64,000 nucleotides of DNA from Saprolegnia diclina VS20 (taxonomy: Eukaryota > Oomycota > Saprolegniomycetes > Saprolegniales > Saprolegniaceae), in assembly GCF_000281045.1 (NCBI RefSeq), contig NW_008246099.1, forward strand, positions 524,202 to 588,201, written 5' to 3'. The position numbers and the translations under genes are program-made. Shown here in pieces: positions 34,451 through 45,211 of this stretch (position 1 is the first letter of the stretch; each line of letters starts with the position of its first letter). A model generated the notes under the pieces. That model was given only the letters and a program-made list of their open reading frames with translations. It did not search any database and was not told the origin of the DNA.

Positions 34451-35023
34451 TCAGAACCCCAAGACGCCTTTGTCTAAACGCACGCATTTCCACCGCGTTG
34501 AAGTGCATCATATCGAGAGATCTTACATTTCAGCTGTGGTCGTGGACTCTGTGCAGCAGCATAGGACGACTGAACCATGGTGCTCGAGCCCGAGATGAGA
34601 GTTTCGACAACATTTTCCAGCCCATTCCTACTTGATGCAATGCGTTAGTTAGCATTAGATTGTCCACAGTACACAGCAACGGTGAAGTCACTCGACGGCT
34701 ACAATATGTTGGAGCATCATTGTTGGCACGACGACCTGTGCTGCAACTGCTTGTAGTAGAGGTTACCATAATTGAAACGTGTCGGCGTTTTTGGGAATAA
34801 CCCATCAGCTCGTGATCGTTTGCATTCACGCAGTGACGTGGCCTGCCGTCGGGCATCTCGACGGTATACGAAACATCCATCGATATACCTTAAGGAGGCC
34901 TCAATCGATTGCCATGAGCATACCTGGCCTTCATTCCCATGCATTGCCGCACAGCTTGCCGCGCAGAGCTGGACGGCCAAGGCAGCTAAAGGCGCGTGTG
35001 CATAGCCTTGCTGGTCGACCATC

Positions 35024-35039
35024 CGAAGTTCGAAGTCCA
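35024..35039 (+). promoter_or_regulatory. shared 16-mer CGAAGTTCGAAGTCCA, eIF3h side
   Basis: It is identical to 34435-34450 and lies 95-110 bases upstream of the eIF3h ATG, so the distance from its gene is nearly the same. Relative to the direction of transcription the two copies are in opposite orientation. Confidence 0.45.
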
Positions 35040-35093
35040 CTGTCCGGTTGGTCCGGATACGTGTTGCTTGGTGCTCAAAGGCCGTTGGTTCAG

Positions 35094-35117
35094 TCATTTC
35101 CGGGCGCCTCCATTTCC
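35094..35117 (+). promoter_or_regulatory. initiator-like elements of the eIF3h gene
   Basis: TCATTTC (35094-35100) and CCATTTC (35110-35116) both fit the oomycete initiator consensus YCAYTYY and lie 17-40 bases upstream of the ATG, where oomycete transcription often begins. The assignment rests on consensus and position only. Confidence 0.4.
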
Positions 35118-35133
35118 CGTCAGCAGCTTCATC

Positions 35134-36144
35134 ATGGCCGAGATCATGACGCGCGTGGACAAGGTCCAGCTCGAGGGCCTTGCGCTGCTCCAGATCATCA
35201 AGCACTGCCACGAGAATCTTCCCCGCTCCGTCGCCGGCTCGCTCCTCGGCCTTGAAGCTGACGCCACGCTTGAGGTGACCAACAGCTTCCCGTCGCCGGT
35301 CGTGGCGGCCGCGCCCGGCGCGTCGCCGGCGTCGCCGACGAACAAGGACAAGTCTGTCATGTTCGCTTCCGAGTCGGATGAGTACCAGATCGACATGATG
35401 AAGAACCTCCGCGAGGTCAACATGGACAACAACAAGGTGGGCTGGTACCAGTCGGCGATGAACTCGACGTACGCGACGACGGCGACGATCGAGTACCAGT
35501 TCCAGTACCAGAAGAACCTCGGCCAGAACGCGATCTGCATCGTGTACGACCCGCTGGAGACGATGAAGGGTGCGCTCTCGCTCAAGGCTTTCCGCCTCAC
35601 GGACGCGTTCCTCGAGACGTACAAGGCCAAGGCCTTCACGAAGGAAGGTTTTGCCAAGGCCGACATCCGCGCCGCGACGATGCTCGAGGAGATCCCGATC
35701 GAGCTCCACAACTCGGACATTGTGACGTGCTACCTCCTCGAACTGCAGGCGCAGAAGCTCGCCGACTGCGAGTTTGACCGCCTCGACCTTGCGACCAACA
35801 CGTACTTGGAGAACAGCCTCCAGAACCTCAGCGCGTGGGCCGACGAGCTGGCGCAAGAACACTACAAATTCCAGGGCTACGAGCGCGCGGTCGCCAAGCA
35901 GCGGGCACAGTACAGCCAGTGGGTTCAGAAGCGCCGCGAAGAAAACAAGGTGCGCCGCGAGAACGGCGACGAGCTCCTTGCCGAGGAGGACCCGTCGATC
36001 GCCAAGTCCCTCAACCAGCCGAGCCGCTTGGAGTCGCTCCTCATCACCAAGCAAATGAACACGTACTGCGACAACATCAACCGCTACGCTGGCAAGAGCT
36101 TCAATAAGTTATTTCTCGCTGGCACGCTCCACAAGAACGAATAG
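35134..36144 (+). CDS. EIF3H: translation initiation factor eIF3 subunit h
   Basis: It is the MPN-domain subunit of eIF3, which binds the 40S ribosome during initiation. It is a single exon of 336 residues, the usual family length. It starts with VDKVQLEGLALLQIIKHC and a GSLLGLE strand, then VGWYQSAMNS (the family's VGWYQS motif). No zinc-binding JAMM set is present, as expected for eIF3h, which is not a protease. The C-terminal half is helical, ending with LLITKQMNTYCDNINRYAG. A short Pro/Ala/Ser insert lies at about residues 55-70. The ATG at 35134 follows initiator-like sites. The stop lies 33 bases from the stop of the convergent CARMIL-like gene. Confidence 0.94.
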   Translation: MAEIMTRVDKVQLEGLALLQIIKHCHENLPRSVAGSLLGLEADATLEVTNSFPSPVVAAAPGASPASPTNKDKSVMFASESDEYQIDMMKNLREVNMDNNKVGWYQSAMNSTYATTATIEYQFQYQKNLGQNAICIVYDPLETMKGALSLKAFRLTDAFLETYKAKAFTKEGFAKADIRAATMLEEIPIELHNSDIVTCYLLELQAQKLADCEFDRLDLATNTYLENSLQNLSAWADELAQEHYKFQGYERAVAKQRAQYSQWVQKRREENKVRRENGDELLAEEDPSIAKSLNQPSRLESLLITKQMNTYCDNINRYAGKSFNKLFLAGTLHKNE

Positions 36145-36176
36145 AAGCAGATGTAATACCCAGTTTTTAGTTGACA

Positions 36177-38955
36177 CTATACCATTGGTTGGACCGACTG
36201 CAGCGCGCTCGACCAGCTCTGGCGCACGTCGATCGGCGAGTTCCGCAACAAGGTGCTGCGCCACAGAGCGCCCTCTTCGTAGCTCCCACGCAGCAGATCC
36301 TCGCGCACGATCACGGAGGCGAGGACGTTCGTGGTCGCCGCCGCCATGTTGCGCTGGATGCACCCGTCTACATACACGCCCATGAGCCGGAGGCTAATCG
36401 TCCTTGCTGCGTACAGAGCGCGCCGAGGACGGCAAACAAAGCCTCGCGGCGCGGCTCCTTGAGGTCGAGGAGGCGGCGTGTGTCCTGGATCGGCACGGGC
36501 ATCACCGTCACGGACGCGTTGCGCAAGAGTCCTTCGTGGAAGCGCTCGAACCCGAGTACGCTCGTGTGGTTGCCATCCCAGAAGAGCGCGCGGAGCTTGG
36601 TGGTTTTGGGCAGCGCCGAGGCGAGGCACAAGGCGACTTCATCGCCGCCACGGTTGCCAGAGAGGTCGAGCACCTCGAGGCTCGACGCCGACGAGCCTAT
36701 CGAGTGGACAATCGGGCGCAGCACCGAGAGGGGGTAGCGCAGCGAGGGTATCGTGCTGCCTATGTAGAGCTCTTGCAGCGCACGCGACGAGGTGAGGAGC
36801 GTGGCAAAGGCGTCGCCAGGGCGCATCTCGAGCGGACCCGAGAAGAACGCGCCAAGCATCGAGGCGAGCGGCGTCCCGCCGTTGTTTTCGAGATGCAGCG
36901 CGCGGAGTTGACGGCACGAGCTCAAGGCGGCAACGACCACGGCGAGCTACGCAATGGTCCTGTCAGTCATAACGAGTGCGGCGGCAACGACGCACGGCCT
37001 CGTCTCGGAGCCCACACTGGTTCAACCAGAGACTCTCGCGCAACACGAGCGGCGACGCCAAAAACAGGTCGGCGAGGACTTTGCCCTTGGTGCTCAAGTC
37101 GTTTTCACTCATGTCGAGACTCAATGGCTGCGACGTGAACCTTGGGTTGGCGAACCACGGCGTCAAAATCGTCTCCAACCCACGCTTGGGCACGCTCAAG
37201 TTCCGGAGCACGAGACTCGCGAGGCTCTGCGTTGCGCCAAGGATCTAGCAAATGACCTGCGTCGACTGCGCATGACAAGACGCCACGCACCGCACCCAGG
37301 TCGGCAACAGCTTCGTCTTTGAGCGTCAAGTGCGAGAGGTCGAGCGACAGGAGCGACGACGTGTGCAGTACCGTGTTGAGATGGATCGATCTCAGGAGCT
37401 TTGCCGCATCGATATTTGTGCCTGCCTGCACCAAACCATCTAAACCACAATGCTACGGCGATGATACTCACCACTGCCAGCCGCGTGAGGGAGGAGGCTC
37501 GCCCAAGCCACTCGGTGAGCGCTGTCGAGCTCTACGCCCAAGCAATACTAGCACCTCCATATACAACGAGGCTACCTGCAAGTCGAGCGGGTTGAACGAG
37601 AGATCGAGCACTCGCAGCGTCGCTGTCCACTACCCAGCCCATGAGAACATGAAGCGAAGATGGGTCGTCGGACGCTCGGAAGTTTGAGCGTCGTCACGAG
37701 CGGCAGCACGTGGGTCATGCCACATTTGGCCAAATACAAGTTCTGCGCTCTCTCAAGCCCGAGAAGAAACAGGTTGAGGACGTACGTGCAACCCGGACGG
37801 AAACTGCTTGAGGCACGAAGCCAGCGCGACGACCATTTCCCGCGCCAGCTTGTTCTCGGAAAGATCGATCGTCTCGAGTCGCCACGAGCTTGGGTCCTTG
37901 AGCTTGCACTGCACCACCTCTTCAAGCGCGCTCAGTGCCGATCGCGAGAGGTGCACTTTAGTCAGTCGGAGCCTACGATATTTGCGACTGCACTCCGAGA
38001 TGGTGGCATGGCGTGGAGCGTACTCGCGGAGGTTGGGGTTGTAGCCAATGGTTTCAAAGGCGCGTGACACGCCGTCATCGTCAAGGACCACGTCGTGCAC
38101 AAGGAGGCTACCGAATCGTATGAGCCTCGAAGGACGCAGTGATTTACCCCTGGAACGAAGGAGCAAAACGACAGGTGCTCACAACAGCCATGGCATCAAG
38201 CGTTTTCTCGGCTGTCTCCATCTCACCACCGCCCGCCAAGAGGCACGCTTCGTAGTCAAGCACGGGTGGCGTCGCGACACTGCTCTCTTCCAGCTTGGCG
38301 GCGACCCAGTCGCGGAAGGGCGCCTTGTACCAGTCGCAATACGCTCGGTATCCTCCGTCAAGGAACTTTCCTTGGCTCAAGAAGCGTCGACAAAGCTATG
38401 TGGAAAAGGATATGTATGCGTCCGTAAGCCTTGGCGCGTCGTGGGTAAACTCGTCCCAGGCGAGGCCAAGCGGCAGCACCATCTTGGGCTTGGACGCAGG
38501 CGGGTACGCGAGTGCCATCGTATGGAGGCAGCGCTGGAGTGTCCGCGCCACATCTTCGCAGTGCACGCCCGGGTCCAGCTGCAGAATGCGCCCGGCTTTG
38601 AAGATGAGCTATCGGCCATGAGGTCCGTGAGCACCATCGCAGTCGCTCGCGTGCGTACCTTGAGGGTGTGCGCGCTCTCGGAGGCGTCGACCTGCAGCTT
38701 GAGCAGGTCGAGGAGCGCCCAGTCCTTGGCGACCTTGAGCTTGGCACCAATGGTCTGAGGCTTGAGCGTCAGCACGCGGTACTTTGAGATGACGAGAAGC
38801 CGCTTCTGGAACGACGCTTTCGGCTTGAACTGCTGGACCCACTTGGCGACCAGCGGCGCATCGCAGCGGCCGGTGAAGGTGCGCTCGACGAACGCATGGT
38901 CGTCGTCCGAAATGGCTTCGTAGCTCAGCCGGTTCACGGGCCACGGGATGCTCAT
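36177..38955 (-). CDS. CARMIL-like protein: PH domain plus leucine-rich repeats
   Basis: CARMIL proteins bind membranes and actin capping protein and steer actin assembly. The N-terminal exon has the CARMIL-type PH strand pattern (FQKRLLVISKYRVLTLKP). After a short intron come LQLDPGVHCEDVARTLQ and the family linker GGYRAYCDWYKAPFRDWV, then leucine-rich repeats (LETIDLSENKLAREMV, SSLEVLDLSGNRGGDEVA, LRALHLENN). The gene ends soon after the repeats (SALQSVQPMV). I see no capping-protein-binding or Pro-rich tail, so the protein is shorter than animal CARMILs. One exon junction near 38385-38450 could not be settled; the likely donors disagree in phase. The start is the ATG at 38955, since the upstream in-frame codon at 38973 is GTG. 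Confidence 0.62.
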
Positions 38956-39387
38956 CTGCCCTTTCGTGACCACGCTGATCTTGCGTTAAAGTGGCGAGAG
39001 ATATTACGTTTTAAGGAGGTTTTACTCGACCCACACATGCTTGGCCCTTCCTTAGGGACAAATCAAAAAGCGTGTTGCCGCCGACCTCGCATTCGTGCAG
39101 CCAAAGGGCCACCACCTGCAGCTCAGTTTGCACCAAACGGCAGAAATCAAGCTTGACACGCAACGGAATCCCCTGTGGTCGGCTAGTGCACAGTGTGCGT
39201 CGGGTGTGTTGCAGATAACACCTTGGCGAGGCGGTCCGATACCCTCCTCAAAGCGCATGCATGATGATCCCCATCGTCTCGGTTTGCCCAAATTCTGTTC
39301 GAGTCCACTGTAATTGGTGGGTAAACAGAGTTTGAGGTGTTTCTCTGGCCGAGATCGGTTACTCTTGGCCTTTTTCGGGCGGCAACG
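38956..39387. other. divergent intergenic region
   Basis: It lies upstream of the CARMIL-like gene (minus) and the large kinase gene (plus). I see no gene or repeat in it. Confidence 0.4.
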
Positions 39388-42300
39388 ATGGCAGCGCCGC
39401 CAATGACGACGACCTCGTCCATGGTGCGCCCTGGCCGCGTCCGCATCGCACCACTCGATGGGCCCGACGAGAAGGCCTTCGTGGCGGTGATCGCGCCGGA
39501 CGTTGCGTCCGCCCGCCGGTACCTCGAGGGCCAGCCCATGGGCAGCTACCTCCTCATATTCGAGTCGCCGATTCGTTTCTGGAAGCCTGCGCGGGCGCCC
39601 ATCACGTCCCTCTCCATTATGGTGCGCTATCGCACGCACCAGCAGCTTGCGCGGCTTCCGCTCGGCCCGTCGCCTTGGTTTCAGCGCACGAAGTCCTTTA
39701 TCGAGTGGCGCGTCGGGTCGGCCGAGCACGAAGTTCGCTTGTCGGCAGATGCGTTTGCCAACGTCGCTTTCTACTGGCGCGAGTTCATGCCGCAGGTGAG
39801 TATCAAGGTGAGCGAGATCTGCCAGGACGCATCGCTCGTTGCTCCCGACGCCACCAAACCCACGATCCTTGTGCCAACCAAGGCGCGGGGACTGGGCATA
39901 GCGCTGCTCGTTGGCGGCGCGTCGTACCCTCTGTGCTTCAACTTTGAGGGTCGCCGCATCGACGTGCGTTTACCGACGACGAGTGGTGCATTTTGGTTCA
40001 CCTCCAAGAGCTGGGCGATTCCGTTTCCGTGGAACATCACGTGCGATCGCGGCTTTTTGCAGGGAGGATGACAACATTGTGCATATTAGGTTCAGCGACA
40101 TCAAGGACGTTGTGTGCATGCCAGCCAACTTTGTGCCCAAGATGCGCCGCGCGTCGATCGAAAACCTCATGTACACGAGCGCCCACGCACCAGAGCCGCC
40201 ACCCGCCGACGCGACCGAGCTCGACCTCCTCGTCTCGATCCAGGTGCATACCGAGCGCATTCGCGATGGCGACGGGCCGCTGCAAGCCGACTTGAGTGCG
40301 TGGCTCGACTTGCCTGGCCTCGAGGCCCACGAAAACCTCTTAAAGAAGCGATTGGACGCGGCAGCGGCGCTCCTGTCGTTGCAGCCGCATCGCACGGGCG
40401 GGAAGCGGGCGTGTGCGGTTGTGACGAGTACTGGCGCCAAAGCCTTCATCGTGCGCCTCGCAGAGCTCTACGAGGCGCACTCAATCGGCCTCGAGCAGCT
40501 GCTGCAGCTCGTACTTCTACGACTCGACGAGGCGCGAAGCGACGTGGCGTATCTGTTTTCGATTTTGAGCGACCTCTTTGCGCTCCAGGACGTGCCCCGC
40601 ATCTTCTTCCACAACCACGGCATCGCACTCGTGCTCAAGCAGTACAAAACGCTCATGAGCAACCGGGGGCCCATGCGCTGCGAGTACGTCGTAACTACCT
40701 CGAGTGTCGCTCCGGACCTGCGCCTTACGACAACAGCCGAAGCAACCCCGAGCTGGGTCGCCCTCGCCGAGCAGGTCGTCCCTCATTACATTTTGTTCGA
40801 GGGGCCCATGCATCTGTAGGCGGCACTACGCTTTAGCCACAAGAACATTGCGTTCGTCCGCGACGAGTACTCCAAGCTGCCGCGGACCCCGCCACGTCCG
40901 ACGGCGCCTCGGGCGTCGATCGCCCCGACTATCGCGCCGCCCAAGCCCGTCTGCGAAGCCTGCGCCAACGACAAGACGACGCCGATGCTCGTAACAATCC
41001 TCGGTTTTGTGCTGCGTGCGCTCGAGCCGCTCATGCTTCTCGGCACCGTGCTCTGCGAGCCCAATTGGCCGCGCACGCTCGAGTTGGAAGTCCACGAGGT
41101 AGAATCCTATGGTGTCACCAGTGGACTAGATATGTCCACTTTAGATGCTCTATTGGACTTCGCACGCCCATGCATGCTCGTCACTCCTCCCCACCTGGCT
41201 TCAGCTCTTTGAGCTGGCACAAAACATGACCGAGCCGTGCGTGGGCGACTATGTCGTCGCGGTTCTCGAGACGCAGTCGACGCCACCGGAGCATCTCCTC
41301 CGTCTTCTTCCGCAGCTCCTCGCGCCGTTCAAGACGATTTGCTGGCCCAAAGACAAAGGCCTCGACTGCGTCTTGTCCCGCTTCAGCTTGATGAGTACCG
41401 AACTAGCCCCAGCGAGCGCGACGCCGTACTTTGAGGTTTGCGATGCCCTGTTTGCGCGCCTCGACGCCGACAACCAAAAAGCGTTTGCGTCCTGGGCGTG
41501 GTCGCACGGGCCGCCACTGGCGCTCGCCCAGCGGCACGCCGTCATCGTCTTTGGCGTTGACGTCAACCCGCGGTCGTCCGACGCTCGCCACGCCCAACGA
41601 GCAGCGCTCCTCAGGTGGATTGCGCGCTGCATGGACATGGGGGACGAGAATGAGGTGCCTCCCGGCCTCGACGCCATCGTCACGTGTGTGCTGGCGACAC
41701 CCTTCCCATTCACGCGGTCCATGACGGTGTCGGCCACGGAGGCCTACGTGGCGATGCTGCACATTGTGCACGTGGCGGCTCTCCGCGAGGTACGTACGAC
41801 GACTTGTCGCTGAGTTGATGTCGTGTCATCTAGATGCGCGTTTTGAACCGACAAGGCATGTTTGATGCGCTCTGGAGCTGCTTCCTCGAAGCGTTTTACC
41901 ATGGCGTGTGCGACGCCCGCAGTCTCGGTCTCTGGCGCTGCGTCACCACCCTTGCGCCAGCATCGTCCCCGCTGCTACCGTTCGTCACCCGCGCGCTCTT
42001 TCCCTTTGTCGTTAACACCTCCGTCGCTCCCACGCCAGGGTTACTCCAGCTGCAGCACGGCAGCAGTCCCAGAATGCCCACAATGCCACTGACACCGACG
42101 ACGACAGCCGGTGTCCCACTGCTCAACCTTGCACTTGCGCTAAAACCCTCCAAGCCTGTCAACGACAGCAGCCATAGGAGCACGGAGGGCGACCAAGACG
42201 AAACGGTGGATAACGAAGTGCGTGCACTGGCGCTCCTCGCAGGCGACGGACGCCATTTTATCGACTTTGTCGAGCTGCTGCTGTCGTACGCTGTCGACGC

Positions 42301-44655
42301 CAACGACGTCCACTTGCACCCGTTTGTCGGCGGGCGCTTTGCGCAGCCCAAGAATGCCAATGTGCTGGGGCTCGACGTGTTGTTCCACCTTCCGCGACTG
42401 CTCGCGGCCGAGGCCGACATTCTTGACGAGTGGCTCTGCACGTACCCGCCGTGGACGGTGCCTCGGAGCGACCGGCTTCGCGCGCAAGAGCGTCTCCTTC
42501 GGCTCTCGTCCACGTCGTTCTCCAAATCGTCGCTCTACTTTAAAGAGTTCGAGTCCAAGGCCCAAGGCGCGTTCGGGACCATCTACAAGTGCACGGCCGA
42601 AATACCGCTGCGCGACGCCCAGAGCCTCGCGATCAAGCTCCTCGCGCCGCAGACGTACGCGCACGAGCGCTCGGTGGTGAGCGCTCTCTACAACGAGGTG
42701 CTCGTGCTCCAGCACCTCCGCGGCTGCGTCGCGGCCATCCAGATCCTCGACTACGGCGTCTCGGAGGACGGGTACTACATCGCGATGGAGTACGCGCCGC
42801 ACAACCTCAAAGAGTGGTGGGCGAGTCACGTCTACGCGTTTCCCGACCCGTTCAACGTGCTCATGACCATCTTTGGCGAGGTCACGACCTTTCTTCCAGT
42901 GCCTCGGTACCTGCAACCCATGTTGTAGGTCTGCAGCGCGGTCGCGGCCATCCACGCGACCCACGTGACGCATCTTGACATCAAGGTGACGACAACTTGT
43001 CTCCAGCGGCTCTTATACGTGAATAGTGTGAGAATGTGCTGCTTCGCGAGGCGTACTGGCCGGGGAACGCAACGTTCGACCTCTGCATGGGCGACTTTGG
43101 CGAGTCGTTCGTCAATGCGACGCCGCGCAACCCTGAATTCGACTGCCTCCACACACGGGGCACCGAGGCCATAAGGAGCCCCGAGATGCTCGATACGACG
43201 ACCAAGATCAGCGCCGCCGCCGACATTTGGGCGCTCGGCTGTCTCCTCTACGAGCTCCTAACCGGCCAGCTCATGTTTTGCTACGGTATTGTCGACTCTC
43301 GATCCAGCGCGAAACACTTGTTGTTGTCTAGACGACTGGTCCGAGTTTTACGCGCATCTCAAACACTCGTCCGCGTCGATCGTGACGCCGACGCACGAAG
43401 CTACGCTCCGGTCGAGCCTGAGCAACTTCAACGGCAACGTCGACGCCCACACGCAGGTGGTTTGCCAGCTCCTCCGCTTCATCCTCGTGCGGTCGGCAGC
43501 TGGGCGCCCGACGCTGAGCGCGATCCAGCGCCTCGTGAGCACCCTCCAAGCCGACACGTCGTCGCTACTGAGCAAGAAAAGTGCGCCCGCGCCGCTGCTC
43601 GCACCGTCGACGCTCGAGGCCATAAGCCACCGCATCCGCATCGACTATGGCTGCGTCGCGTCGAAAAAGCCAACTCGGTTCCAGCTCCACGACCGCCTCT
43701 TCGTCGCGACGACCGCCGACGCGGTGTTGGCGACCGACGTCATCGTGCGCTTTGCGGCTGACGCGAGCAGCTACGTCCCCCTTGTGGCGCCGCCGCGGCG
43801 CCAGGCAACAACGACGCTCGACGACGAGAACGATGCGGCGCTCGATGAGCGTGCGAGCGAGATAGACGACCACTACATGGCACAGCTATTCGGTCTCTCG
43901 CCCAAGATTTGCCGGCGGCTCTGGGAGCTGCACGTCGCCCGCACCAAGACAGTACGCAGCCGCGTGTTCGGATCTTGTCGCAACGCATGGAATAGGCGGT
44001 GCTCCTGGCGCCCCCCGACTTGGTGCCGGCGCTCCTTGTTATTGTTTACATGTTCAAGATGACGTTTTTCGGGCTCTCGGGCTTTGAAGCCGTCAAGGAA
44101 GCGCAGCGCGCAATCAACCCATACGCAGGCTACACACCGTCGCCAAAGGCCCTCGCCCACCTCTTTCTCTGGGAGGAGACGCGGGAGCGCACGACCCTGC
44201 ACGACGCCGCCGTCGCCTTTCAGGTGCGTGCGTCGAGCGACCTCTGGTGCGATACTGGTGTCTTCTAGTGCTTTTGCGGACAGTGCAGCCTCGAGCTCAC
44301 GACGATCTCGACGGTCGTGTGCTGCGATGCGCAGAAACCGTGTGCTCTCTGTGCATATGTCGACCAACAGCTGAAGAACGCGCTGGCAGCGACCTACGGT
44401 GGCGCCTTCTCTGTGGCGTGGCTCCTCGCGTCGACGATCGAGCCGCGCGATTTGGCCCACCTCCCGTCGCGGGCGGTGCCCGAGCTTCTCGGCGACTTGC
44501 CCGAGTGGAGTGTCTACGGCTGCAGCGTTTGCCGGTGCATCACGCATGCGGTCGACAAGACGACGCGGACGACCCGGCACGTGGCCGCGATCCCAGCGGG
44601 CCTGTCATGGCGGTCGGCGCAGCGCCAGTACTACTACCAGCGCGTTGCACCGTAA
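39388..44655 (+). CDS. large protein kinase with unassigned flanking regions
   Basis: Ten exons give 1628 residues in one frame. The kinase domain lies at about residues 1000-1290 and looks active: glycine loop KAQGAFGTIYKC, ATP-binding Lys in SLAIKLL, catalytic HLDIK followed by CENVLL (split by the 41-base intron 42986-43026), DFG in MGDFGES, and an SPE-type APE motif (IRSPEML). The first 1000 residues are mixed alpha/beta with no family I recognise. The C-terminal 340 residues end in a Cys-rich module (CFCGQC, CC, CALC, CSVC) that could bind zinc. Nine introns: eight are 41-48 bases, and the first (40041-40062) would be only 22 bases yet is needed to keep frame. The ATG at 39388 is the first suitable start. 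The substrate is unknown. Confidence 0.78.
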
Positions 44656-44776
44656 ACTCAAAAGGTCGTAAGACGTACAACAGAGATTATTTATTACGAG
44701 GACGAGCGGCTTTTAAGATAGCGCCTTCGACGTGGGCGCGAGATAGATAACGATTAGATAGGCCAAGGCGGGACGC

Positions 44777-45211
44777 TTACTCGGTGGCCGGGATTGCGCT
44801 CGTCCGCACAGAGTTGCTGCGTCGGCGGTGCACGAACGCTGCGTCCGGCCCCACGGGCGTCGGCGGCGTCGACTTGGAGCCGACCGGCGACGTGGCCGAG
44901 GTCGTGCTGCTGTTGCTGCCGTTGCGGCTGCGCGACGTCTCGTTCTTGGCCATGATGAGCTGGATCTGCGAAATGTAGTCCTGGCACGGCGTCGGGAGGT
45001 CGCTCTTCGAGTGGTTCTTGGCCAGGAGGAGGCACTCGCTCTTGCTGCGGGTGCGGCGGGCGCGGCGCAGCTCCTCATGGTCTCCCGTGTTGTGGCCAAA
45101 GGGCACGGGCGCCGTGTCGATGCTGGCCGGGCGGGCAAAGGGCGCGGGCGGCGGCGACGTCGGCGTCTCGTCGCTGCGGCTGAAGCGGCGGGCAAGGTTC
45201 TTGAGGTCCAT
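44777..45211 (-). CDS. small Ser/Arg/Pro-rich protein, unknown
   Basis: An unspliced 144-codon frame (MDLKNLARRFSRSDETP to TSAIPATE). It is predicted to be disordered, with many Ser/Thr-Pro and Arg-X-X-Ser sites that suit phosphorylation (RRRSNSVRTS, RRTRSKSEC). Codon bias matches real genes, and its stop lies 121 bases from the kinase gene's stop in convergent layout. It has no domain, signal peptide or membrane span. I recognise no family. The ATG at 45211 is the first in frame. Confidence 0.6.
   Translation of the reverse strand: MDLKNLARRFSRSDETPTSPPPAPFARPASIDTAPVPFGHNTGDHEELRRARRTRSKSECLLLAKNHSKSDLPTPCQDYISQIQLIMAKNETSRSRNGSNSSTTSATSPVGSKSTPPTPVGPDAAFVHRRRSNSVRTSAIPATE

Larger units (their letters stand above)
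34352..35133. promoter_or_regulatory. divergent MRTO4/eIF3h promoter region
   Basis: It separates two divergent translation-related genes. It holds a CCAAT box at 34403-34407, two copies of an identical 16-base sequence (listed separately) and pyrimidine-rich initiator-like sites next to eIF3h. I see no gene in the middle part (34500-34980). Confidence 0.5.

Noticed and set aside
41099-41204. A 106-base intron in the kinase gene
   Set aside because: An earlier TAG acceptor at 41144 gives a 46-base intron and keeps the next 20 codons open and in frame, in line with all other introns.
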